A DNA stretch of 5,757 nt from the NCBI GenBank assembly GCA_002338885.1, contig DDJI01000003.1, forward strand, positions 7,007-12,763. Reading direction: 5' to 3'. The notes under the pieces were generated by a model that worked only from the letters and a program-made list of their open reading frames with translations, was not told the origin of the DNA and made no database searches. This document shows positions 1 through 4,947 of this stretch, one piece after another. Each line of letters starts with the position of its first letter. Position 1 is the first letter of the stretch. A program made the translations under genes and the position numbers. The DNA is from Ruminococcus sp. UBA1828. GTDB taxonomy: Bacteria; Bacillota; Clostridia; Oscillospirales; Ruminococcaceae.

Positions 1-813
1 ATACATCCCGAACCCGTAATCGTACAGGTTGGTGTGGTCATACCAGTCGTTCGGGTCGTTTAGGGTCACGCATATGAGGGTGACTCCGTTTCTTGTGCAG
101 GCGGACACAAGGCATCTTCCCGCTTTATCCGTAAAGCCGGTCTTGACGCCTATTACGCCCTCGCATGAATCGAGGAGCCTGTTTGTGTTTGCAAGCCAAA
201 ACTCTTTTCCGTCTCCGAACTCAAGTTTTATGCTTCTCGTTTGGCACACCTGTTTAAACGTCTCGTTTTTTAAGGCGTTTGCCGTCAGATATGACATGTC
301 AAGAGCCGTCGAATAGTGATCAGATGTGTAATCATCAAGGCCGGACGGGGTGACAAAATGCGTGTTGTCAAGTCCCATCTGTGCCGCTCTGTCGTTCATC
401 ATGCGAACAAAATCATCTATGCTTCCCGCTACGCTGACCGCAGCAGAATTTGCCGCATCGTTGCCGCTGGGGAGCATCATTCCGTATGCTAACATCCTCC
501 TTGTGACAAGGCAGCCCTCTTTTAAGCCCATCGACGAGCCTTCAACCTTGATTGCGTTCGGGTCAACCTCAAAATAGCTGTCAAGGTCGCCCGCCTCAAG
601 CGTCAAAAGGGTGGTCATTATTTTTGTCGTGCTTGCCATCGGAAGCTGCATTGATCCGTTCTTTTCAAAAATCACTTTTCCCGTGGACATATCTATCAAA
701 GCTGCTGCCCTTGCCGCTATCGCCGGTTCTGCCGCCCGCGCTTTTATACACAGGCAGGATGCCATTACCAAAAGGCAAATCAGGCATACAGCGCATCTTT
801 TTATATTATCCAT
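1..813 (-). CDS. D-alanyl-D-alanine carboxypeptidase (peptidase S11, PBP5/DacB-DacF type), C-terminus beyond window
   Basis: Low-molecular-weight penicillin-binding protein that removes the terminal D-Ala from peptidoglycan stem peptides outside the membrane. All three active-site motifs are visible in the 271 residues present: STTK at 61-64 (Ser61 is the nucleophile), SGN at 116-118 and KTG at 224-226. An N-terminal hydrophobic segment (about 8-23) followed by Ala-Arg-Ala at 25-27 looks like a signal peptide. The start is the ATG at 813-811, with GGAGG 7 bases upstream. The family is usually about 380-430 residues, so the rest of the catalytic domain and the C-terminal beta-domain and membrane anchor are off the left edge. 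The signal peptide is oddly rich in cysteine (C7, C10, C13, C20, C22). It is last in the leftward scpAB cluster; in Bacillus a sporulation carboxypeptidase, dacB, lies close to scpAB, so a cortex role is plausible but inferred. A vegetative PBP5-like role is the alternative. Confidence 0.95.
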   Translation of the reverse strand, partial: MDNIKRCAVCLICLLVMASCLCIKARAAEPAIAARAAALIDMSTGKVIFEKNGSMQLPMASTTKIMTTLLTLEAGDLDSYFEVDPNAIKVEGSSMGLKEGCLVTRRMLAYGMMLPSGNDAANSAAVSVAGSIDDFVRMMNDRAAQMGLDNTHFVTPSGLDDYTSDHYSTALDMSYLTANALKNETFKQVCQTRSIKLEFGDGKEFWLANTNRLLDSCEGVIGVKTGFTDKAGRCLVSACTRNGVTLICVTLNDPNDWYDHTNLYDYGFGMY

Positions 814-841
814 AACAATACCTCCGTAATGAATACAGTAT

Positions 842-869
842 ATTTTATGGACAATACAAAAAATCATAC
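842..869 (-). promoter_or_regulatory. Possible sporulation (sigma-E-like) promoter for the carboxypeptidase gene
   Basis: In the 62-bp gap before the carboxypeptidase, the minus strand reads GTATGAT (869-863), 13 bases, then CATAAAAT (849-842). This resembles the sigma-E pattern of an ATA-containing -35 and a CATA-type -10. A TATACT hexamer just downstream could instead serve as a sigma-A -10, but no good -35 matches it. No terminator separates this gene from ytfJ, so readthrough from the main operon is also expected. The call is tentative. Confidence 0.25.
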
Positions 870-875
870 AGCGAT

Positions 876-1295
876 TTAATCGGCTGATTCTTCCTGCTCG
901 GATTCCTCCGATTCGGACTTTTTATCCTTTCCAAACATTCCGGAAATTTTTTCAATTATCTCGGGAAGTATTGCAAGCGCCGCATTTTCCTTTGATGCGT
1001 TTATAGTCATCTGAAGGAGCTTGACGTCGCCCTCGGGGGATATTGCTATAAAGGCAATGGGCTGAATGGTTATTCCGCCTCCCACGCCGCCGCCGAAAAG
1101 ATCCTTAGAGCTTGTCGTGGGAAGGTCAGATCCGCCGGAGCCGAATCCCACCGCAACCTTTGAAACAGGAATGATAATTGTTCCGTTGGGCACGCTTATC
1201 GGCTTGCCGACTATGGTCTCAACGTCAACCATTTCCTTGATCTTCTCTACCGCCGTTTTTACAAGGTTTTCAAGATAGCTGTTCTTTTCGCTCAT
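876..1295 (-). CDS. ytfJ: GerW family sporulation protein YtfJ
   Basis: Small soluble protein of the GerW/YtfJ family. In Bacillus the family member is a spore protein needed for normal germination; its biochemical activity is unknown. The 139 residues show an N-terminal helix (about 5-24), the VGKPISVPNGTIIIPVSKV core at 29-47, a glycine-rich stretch GFGSGG at 50-55, the hallmark FGGGVGGG at 67-74, then the IQPIAFI strand. The C-terminal tail (about 125-139) is Glu/Ser-rich and probably disordered. I chose the ATG at 1295-1293 because AGGGAG lies about 8 bases upstream; a further upstream in-frame start at 1325 would add ten basic residues and has no such support. The gene starts 26 bp inside the end of the DUF2953 gene, which implies translational coupling. 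Bacillus has the same ytfI-ytfJ pairing (DUF2953 then GerW), which strengthens both calls. Confidence 0.95.
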   Translation of the reverse strand: MSEKNSYLENLVKTAVEKIKEMVDVETIVGKPISVPNGTIIIPVSKVAVGFGSGGSDLPTTSSKDLFGGGVGGGITIQPIAFIAISPEGDVKLLQMTINASKENAALAILPEIIEKISGMFGKDKKSESEESEQEESAD

Positions 1296-2085
1296 TGTTT
1301 GTCTCCCTCTTACTTTCCTTATCAATTTTCTTTTTTATTTTGAAATAATTTATAAGCAGATATACCGCCAGGCTCAAAACCGCAGCGGGTGTGACCTTGA
1401 CCACCGTCCTGCCGTTTATGTCGAACGTCTGATTGTCAAAGTCGCACAGTATCTGAGTTTTCTTAATTGAAACCGTAAAAATCACGCACACAACGGCAAG
1501 AGCAGGGTAAAAAATCTGATTTGCTCTGCCGAAGTTCATCCCCGCCTCGTATGCGTCGGAGCCGCCGACTGTCATTGTAAGCTCCAAGCGGGTGAGTCTT
1601 ATAAGCTTTAAAAGCCGCCTCAAGCCCTTTTTCGCCGTGGGTATGTAAGGCTTGATCTCGTTATACCGCTCGATCAGCGAAGGCTTGGTTTTATTCTTTG
1701 CTTTGCTCTTTGGCTTTTTTCCGTCAGGGTCTTTTTTTGAAAACGCCTTTTTTCGCGTCACGCCCTCTTCGGGCTTGTCCGGCTCGTCTTTTTTTGCGGA
1801 ATCGTCACGGCTTTCATGCGTGCCCGCCGCTTCCGAATCGGACGATGTATTTTTATTTGTCCAGTTTTCAGCGCTTGCGGATGTGCCGTCCTTATCGGCA
1901 GAGGTTTTGCCCTTTTTACCGCCGTCGTCATCGCTGCTTTTCTGTGATGTATCAAGCTCGTACAGCTTTAGCCACAGGTACTTTACCTTGACTTTCAGTC
2001 TGCTCTTGTCAAACTCGACGTACGCTCTCAGAGGCGAATAAAGCAGGACTGCAATTATCAAAACGAGCGCAAGAAATATCCCCAA
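1270..2085 (-). CDS. DUF2953 domain-containing membrane protein (YtfI-like)
   Basis: Protein of unknown function from the DUF2953 family. An N-terminal transmembrane helix (about 3-19) is followed by a short membrane-proximal strand region (21-44). Residues 46-135 form a long Lys/Asp/Ser-rich low-complexity insert, clearly unstructured. The conserved part begins near 137: LTRLELTMTVGGSDAYEAG around 164-182, a hydrophobic segment about 190-206, then a C-terminal part with TQILCDFDNQTFDINGRT and a second hydrophobic stretch near 235-248. The placed start is a TTG at 2085-2083 with only a weak GGGA before it. The reading frame stays open upstream to about 2127 and a better AAAGGGG box sits at 2113-2119 with no standard start codon after it, so the true start may be slightly upstream. 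The family identity rests on the C-terminal pattern and on the neighbouring ytfJ; a role beside YtfJ in sporulation is inferred. Confidence 0.85.
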   Translation of the reverse strand: MGIFLALVLIIAVLLYSPLRAYVEFDKSRLKVKVKYLWLKLYELDTSQKSSDDDGGKKGKTSADKDGTSASAENWTNKNTSSDSEAAGTHESRDDSAKKDEPDKPEEGVTRKKAFSKKDPDGKKPKSKAKNKTKPSLIERYNEIKPYIPTAKKGLRRLLKLIRLTRLELTMTVGGSDAYEAGMNFGRANQIFYPALAVVCVIFTVSIKKTQILCDFDNQTFDINGRTVVKVTPAAVLSLAVYLLINYFKIKKKIDKESKRETNNERKEQLS

Positions 2086-2153
2086 AATTATATATCCCGC
2101 CGTAGTATCAGTCCCCTTTCCTATCTATACTTGACCGAGCAGGCGCGTGCTAT

Positions 2154-2714
2154 TCAGTCATGCTGCTCAGAGTGCGAAAAATCTTCAAAGCTAAGCTGCG
2201 AATCCTCCGTCGGAAGTGCGGGCAGCTCCGAAATGTCCGAAAGCGAGAAACACCTTAAAAAGTTCGGGGTTGTCCTAAACAGCACGGGTTTTCCGGGAAT
2301 ATCGAGCCTTCCCGCCTCCTCTATGAGCTGCTTTTCTATGAGGTTGTTTATAACCCCGCCGCTGTCCACGCCTCTTACGTCATCGACAAAATTCCTTGTC
2401 ACCGGCTGATTGTATGCTATTATAGTCAGCACCTCCATCGCCGCGGATGAAAGTGCCGCGCTGCGCTTGGTGTCCATGGCTGCGCGTATGTATTCGGCGT
2501 ATTCCTGCTTCGTCGCAAGCTGATAACTTCCGCCGACGCTCAAAACAGTCAGGGCAGAGCCGCCGTCAGAAAGCTCCGCGTTGAGAGCCGCAACCATCCT
2601 TGCAATCTCCGATTCATCCACCCCGCATGCGCCTGCAAGCTTAGCAGGTTCAATCGGCTCGCCGTATGCAAACAGCACCGCCTCTATTATCGAAAGCTTT
2701 TCTTCAAGTTGCAT
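2154..2714 (-). CDS. scpB: SMC-Scp complex subunit ScpB
   Basis: Kite subunit of the bacterial condensin SMC-ScpAB. A dimer of ScpB binds the middle of the ScpA kleisin and supports chromosome compaction and segregation in the cytoplasm. The 186 residues match the family length (about 190). Two winged-helix domains are evident: an N-terminal one starting EEKLSIIEAVLFAYGEPI (4-21) and a C-terminal one with the family signature, LSSAAMEVLTIIAYNQPVTR (88-107), RGVDS (114-118) and GRLDIPGKPVLFRTTPNFL (135-153). The acidic tail after about 168 is typical. I chose the ATG at 2714-2712, which has AGGAG 7 bases upstream. A longer in-frame start at 2741 would add a nine-residue basic extension without support. 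The gene overlaps the end of scpA by 11 bp, which suggests coupled translation in fixed ratio. Confidence 0.97.
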   Translation of the reverse strand: MQLEEKLSIIEAVLFAYGEPIEPAKLAGACGVDESEIARMVAALNAELSDGGSALTVLSVGGSYQLATKQEYAEYIRAAMDTKRSAALSSAAMEVLTIIAYNQPVTRNFVDDVRGVDSGGVINNLIEKQLIEEAGRLDIPGKPVLFRTTPNFLRCFSLSDISELPALPTEDSQLSFEDFSHSEQHD

Positions 2715-3426
2715 CTGCGTTCTCCTTTTTTCTTCCCTCAAAAGTTATGACGCGATTGTCATCGCTTATCTTCACTCTTCCCGACTTTGTCAGCTCAAGC
2801 ACCGCCAAAAACACAGCTATCTTTTCCGACTTGCCTCGCTGAGAATCGAGTATGTCCGAAACGTCACAGCTGCCAGTCTTGTACAGCCGCCTTAAAACAG
2901 TGACTATTCCCGTGGTCACGGACACGATTCTGTGCGAAACTATCGGGCGGAACACCGACGCCTCAACCGGCTTGCGCATCAGCTTCTTGTCGTACATTCC
3001 TCTATACGCGGCGAGAAGTTCTGCGGGGTCGTGGGTTTTTCGGTATGTCTTATCCGCGGGGATTTCCGTCGGCTCTCTTACGAATATCTTATCCCCGACG
3101 TAATCCTCTTTCAGCCTTGCGGCCGCCTGTTTGCATATGGAGTATTCGATAAGCCTTCCGCTAAGCTCGCGCTTTAGCTGTTCGGCTTCCTCGTGCTTTG
3201 GCAGAAGGGAAAGTGTTTTTATAAGGATAAGCCTTGCCGCCATCTCCAAAAAGTCGCCTGCGTATTCAAAGTCGCAGTCATTTATGCCGTCTATATATTC
3301 AAGGTACTGATCTAAAAGCGCAGATATCTGTATATTTTTTATGTCCAGCTTGTGCTTCGTTATCAAAAACAGCAAAAGGTCAAGCGGGCCTTCAAATCCC
3401 TCAAGCTTATATGAAATGCTTTGCAT
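2704..3426 (-). CDS. scpA: Segregation and condensation protein ScpA (kleisin)
   Basis: Kleisin subunit that bridges the SMC head domains and recruits ScpB, closing the condensin ring. The 240 residues are near the usual 240-260. The N-terminal SMC-neck-binding region is classic: YKLEGFEGPLDLLLFLI at 6-22, then KLDIKNIQISALLDQYLEYI (26-45) and the helix EMAARLILIKTLSLLP (61-76). The middle (about 85-145) would contact ScpB, and the C-terminal winged helix that binds the SMC cap spans about 165-235. The ATG at 3426 lies only 6 bases after the stop of the protease gene and lacks a clear Shine-Dalgarno sequence, so initiation probably depends on ribosomes finishing the upstream gene. The start is supported because the conserved kleisin motif begins right after it. 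Confidence 0.97.
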   Translation of the reverse strand: MQSISYKLEGFEGPLDLLLFLITKHKLDIKNIQISALLDQYLEYIDGINDCDFEYAGDFLEMAARLILIKTLSLLPKHEEAEQLKRELSGRLIEYSICKQAAARLKEDYVGDKIFVREPTEIPADKTYRKTHDPAELLAAYRGMYDKKLMRKPVEASVFRPIVSHRIVSVTTGIVTVLRRLYKTGSCDVSDILDSQRGKSEKIAVFLAVLELTKSGRVKISDDNRVITFEGRKKENADAT

Positions 3427-3432
3427 GGCGTC

Positions 3433-4122
3433 TTAATAGAATATAGCCCGCATCAAAGGCTCGACCCAGAAGAACAGAAGATTGATGCCGCTGTACACGA
3501 GGTTTATAATCCACGTCATCGGGCGCTGCAAAACTCCTGTCAGCAAAAGGAGCAAAAAGCCCAGGTAGATGTACTGCTGATACTTGGACATGAAGTAGTT
3601 TACCTTATAGGACACCACCGTGCTCAAAAGCCTTGAGCCGTCAAGCGGCGTTATCGGTATCATATTAAACACGGCAAGCGAGATATTTATCATCGCGAAG
3701 TATTCCACAGCGATGACGATGTAGAAAAACACATCCACAAGGCTCCGGCTTATCGGCACATAAAGCAGAACGTTAAACACAAAAATGCCGAGCGCTGCGC
3801 AGATCAGGTTAGCAAGCGGTCCCGCGACAGCGGTTATGGCGATACCTTTTTTATAGTTTCTGAAGTTGCGGGGATTTATCGGAACCGGCTTTGCCCAGCC
3901 GAAGCCGAACAGCACCAAAAACAGCGCTCCGAAAAGATCGACATGCGCTATCGGGTTGAGCGTCAGGCGTCCCGCCATAAGAGCCGTGTTGTCGCCCATC
4001 TTTTTTGCGGCAAAGGCGTGTGCATACTCGTGAACGGGAAGTATGGTGAAAACTATCAAAAGCCTTATGCCTATCATTATAAGCATTTCGGCGGGGCTAT
4101 TTAGGTATGAAAATATAGTCAT
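3433..4122 (-). CDS. Site-2 protease family (M50) intramembrane metallopeptidase
   Basis: Polytopic membrane zinc protease of the short site-2-protease type without a PDZ domain. The 229 residues contain the zinc-binding HEYAH at 31-35 inside the first long hydrophobic segment (Glu32 catalytic), the family motif NPIAHVDLFG (56-65), KPVPINPRNF (78-87), the GPLAN turn (101-105), and the third zinc ligand in NMIPITPLDGSRLL (153-166, Asp161). Around four to six membrane segments are expected. The start is the ATG at 4122-4120 with AAGGAG 7 bases upstream; a TTG one codon earlier is less likely. This protease is commonly found directly before scpA in Clostridia, although its substrate is unknown. 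It is the first gene of the leftward cluster, behind the promoter at 4224-4252. Confidence 0.95.
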   Translation of the reverse strand: MTIFSYLNSPAEMLIMIGIRLLIVFTILPVHEYAHAFAAKKMGDNTALMAGRLTLNPIAHVDLFGALFLVLFGFGWAKPVPINPRNFRNYKKGIAITAVAGPLANLICAALGIFVFNVLLYVPISRSLVDVFFYIVIAVEYFAMINISLAVFNMIPITPLDGSRLLSTVVSYKVNYFMSKYQQYIYLGFLLLLLTGVLQRPMTWIINLVYSGINLLFFWVEPLMRAIFY

Positions 4123-4223
4123 CAAATATCTCCTTATGACATGTTATTATGCTCATTTATTATCGCCGGCACGCTCATCAGGCTGCAAAGCGTCACAGCA
4201 ACACGATATTAAAACTCATTGTA

Positions 4224-4252
4224 ATGATACAACATTCACTGCGAAAATTCAA
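4224..4252 (-). promoter_or_regulatory. Sigma-A promoter for the protease-scpAB cluster
   Basis: On the minus strand the -35 box TTGAAT (4252-4247), a 17-base spacer and the -10 box TATCAT (4229-4224) differ from consensus at two positions in the -35 and one in the -10. Transcription would start near 4217, giving a leader of about 95 bases before the ATG at 4122. I see only one short possible hairpin (GCTG/CAGC) in that leader and no recognised riboswitch. Confidence 0.7.
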
Positions 4253-4343
4253 GCAATTTAAGTTTTATTTAATTTATATGGGCTAAGTTCTGCGGTTTGA
4301 TTCGCGCAGGCGGATAAAAAGCATAAATTTTTTTGAAAAGCAC

Positions 4344-4372
4344 TTGCAATCGCCTTTAGAATTTGATATGAT
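4344..4372 (+). promoter_or_regulatory. Sigma-A promoter for rpmB
   Basis: TTGCAA (4344-4349), a 17-base spacer and TATGAT (4367-4372) make a near-consensus promoter, with a start expected around 4379-4380 and a 5' leader of about 37 bases. A second, overlapping candidate exists: TTGAAA (4333-4338), 18 bases, TAGAAT (4357-4362). It faces away from the protease promoter, so 4126-4416 is a divergent regulatory region without a gene. Confidence 0.75.
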
Positions 4373-4416
4373 ATAGCTTGTTGAATTCTGAACAAACAAT
4401 AAGGAGGTGCAGCCCG

Positions 4417-4602
4417 ATGGCAAAATGCGATATTTGCGGAAAGGGTGTTACTTTCGGAATAAAGGTATCCCACTCACACAGAAGAACCAACAGAACATGG
4501 AAGCCCAATGTCAAGAGAGTCAAGGTTCTTAAGAATGGCACTCCCTGCCACATCTATGTATGCTCGAGATGCTTAAGATCCGGAAAGGTAACAAGAGCTT
4601 AA
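4417..4602 (+). CDS. rpmB: 50S ribosomal protein L28 (zinc-ribbon form)
   Basis: Large-subunit ribosomal protein L28. The 61 residues are standard length for the Firmicutes form. The protein opens MAKCDICGKG and carries the SHSHRRTNRTWKPN signature (18-31). Four cysteines, C4, C7, C49 and C52, form the zinc-binding pairs of the C+ type; an additional C44 lies beside them. The ATG at 4417 has a full AAGGAGGTG ribosome binding site (4401-4409) 7 bases upstream; the longer in-frame opening from 4378 overlaps the predicted transcript start and is not used. Codon choice is more AT-ending than in neighbouring genes, as expected for a highly expressed gene. No terminator follows the stop directly; the first one is at 4815-4850, so the transcript probably includes the structured region described below. 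Confidence 0.98.
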   Translation: MAKCDICGKGVTFGIKVSHSHRRTNRTWKPNVKRVKVLKNGTPCHIYVCSRCLRSGKVTRA

Positions 4603-4639
4603 TTCAAGGCATATTGATAGAAGCGAAAAGCTGTTGCTT

Positions 4640-4797
4640 ATGCGCTTTGCGTATGCCTGATCCAAGTTGACCCCGGCTGATTTAAAGCTGATCGGCAGGT
4701 TGCGACCGGGGTCAAAATGCGAAAGCTTGCGCATGCAGATGCAATGGCTGCAGCGAACAGGTAGCGGCGGAGTCAGGACGTGCAGCTTGGTGTACAG
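4640..4797 (+). ncRNA. Candidate structured RNA downstream of rpmB (unidentified)
   Basis: No convincing protein is encoded between 4603 and 4947, but the plus strand folds well by eye. Pairings seen: ATGCGC/GCGTAT with a TTT loop (4640-4645/4649-4654, one G-U); a perfect 10-bp TTGACCCCGG/CCGGGGTCAA helix (4667-4676/4706-4715) capped by CTGAT/ATCGG (4677-4681/4691-4695); ATGCG/CGCAT (4717-4721/4730-4734); CTGCA/TGCAG (4748-4752/4781-4785); and a closing stem CCAAG/CTTGG (4662-4666/4786-4790) that may extend through CTG/CAG (4657-4659/4795-4797). The closing stem abuts both the 10-bp helix and the CTGCA stem, as in a multibranch junction. An intrinsic terminator follows at 4815. It could be a rpmB 3' UTR element or an independent RNA. 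I do not recognise it as tmRNA, SRP RNA, RNase P RNA or a T-box; 6S-like RNA or another clostridial motif such as raiA cannot be excluded. Confidence 0.5.
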
Positions 4798-4814
4798 TCA
4801 TCCCCGCAAAAACG

Positions 4815-4850
4815 AAAAGTCCGACGCTATCGGGCTTTTTATTTTTATCT
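4815..4850 (+). terminator. Intrinsic terminator of the rpmB/structured RNA unit
   Basis: AAAAGTCCGA (4815-4824) pairs with TCGGGCTTTT (4830-4839) across a CGCTA loop, 10 bp with one G-U, followed by a T-rich tract (TTATTTTTATCTTTT) only on the plus strand side. Confidence 0.85.
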
Positions 4851-4888
4851 TTTATCATGTCTTTGCGGTGTAAAGCGCAGAAAGTGAA

Positions 4889-4917
4889 AAAGCCTCGGCA
4901 GGTTTTGCCGAGGCTTT
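4889..4917 (-). terminator. Intrinsic terminator of the GH43 gene
   Basis: AAAGCCTCGGCA (4889-4900) and TGCCGAGGCTTT (4906-4917) form a perfect 12-bp stem with a 5-base loop, about 30 bp after the GH43 stop. On the minus strand the stem runs into TTTTTC, whereas on the plus strand it is followed by AATGCG, so it acts mainly for leftward transcription. It lies back to back with the plus-strand terminator. Confidence 0.88.
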
Positions 4918-4947
4918 AATGCGTTATAAATACATGCGGTGATTAAA

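Noticed and set aside
29..829. Several plus-strand frames opposite the carboxypeptidase gene
   Set aside because: The minus-strand frame carries all three S11 active-site motifs; the opposite frames overlap one another and show no motifs.
1652..2041. 129-codon plus-strand frame opposite the DUF2953 gene
   Set aside because: It is the antisense shadow of the Lys/Asp/Ser-rich low-complexity insert, giving a Phe/Ser/Leu-rich product with no family resemblance.
4130..4217. Riboswitch in the leader of the protease-scpAB cluster
   Set aside because: Only one weak GCTG/CAGC hairpin is visible, with no terminator or anti-terminator and no known aptamer pattern.
4258..4553. Minus-strand frames across the rpmB promoter and gene
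   Set aside because: They overlap the clear L28 gene and its promoter, with no ribosome site and no recognisable domain.
4614..4644. TTGATA-19 bp-TATGCG as a promoter for the structured RNA
   Set aside because: Spacer is too long, the -10 is poor, and it overlaps the first hairpin of the candidate RNA.
4640..4850. T-box leader, tmRNA, SRP RNA or RNase P RNA
   Set aside because: No T-box sequence, no tRNA-like ends, no SRP GGAA-type loop motif and no RNase P core segments; there is also no plus-strand gene downstream for a leader to control.
4667..4873. 68-codon plus-strand reading frame starting at a TTG after rpmB
   Set aside because: No ribosome binding site, runs through the terminator hairpin, and lies on top of the structured RNA stems; composition is not protein-like.
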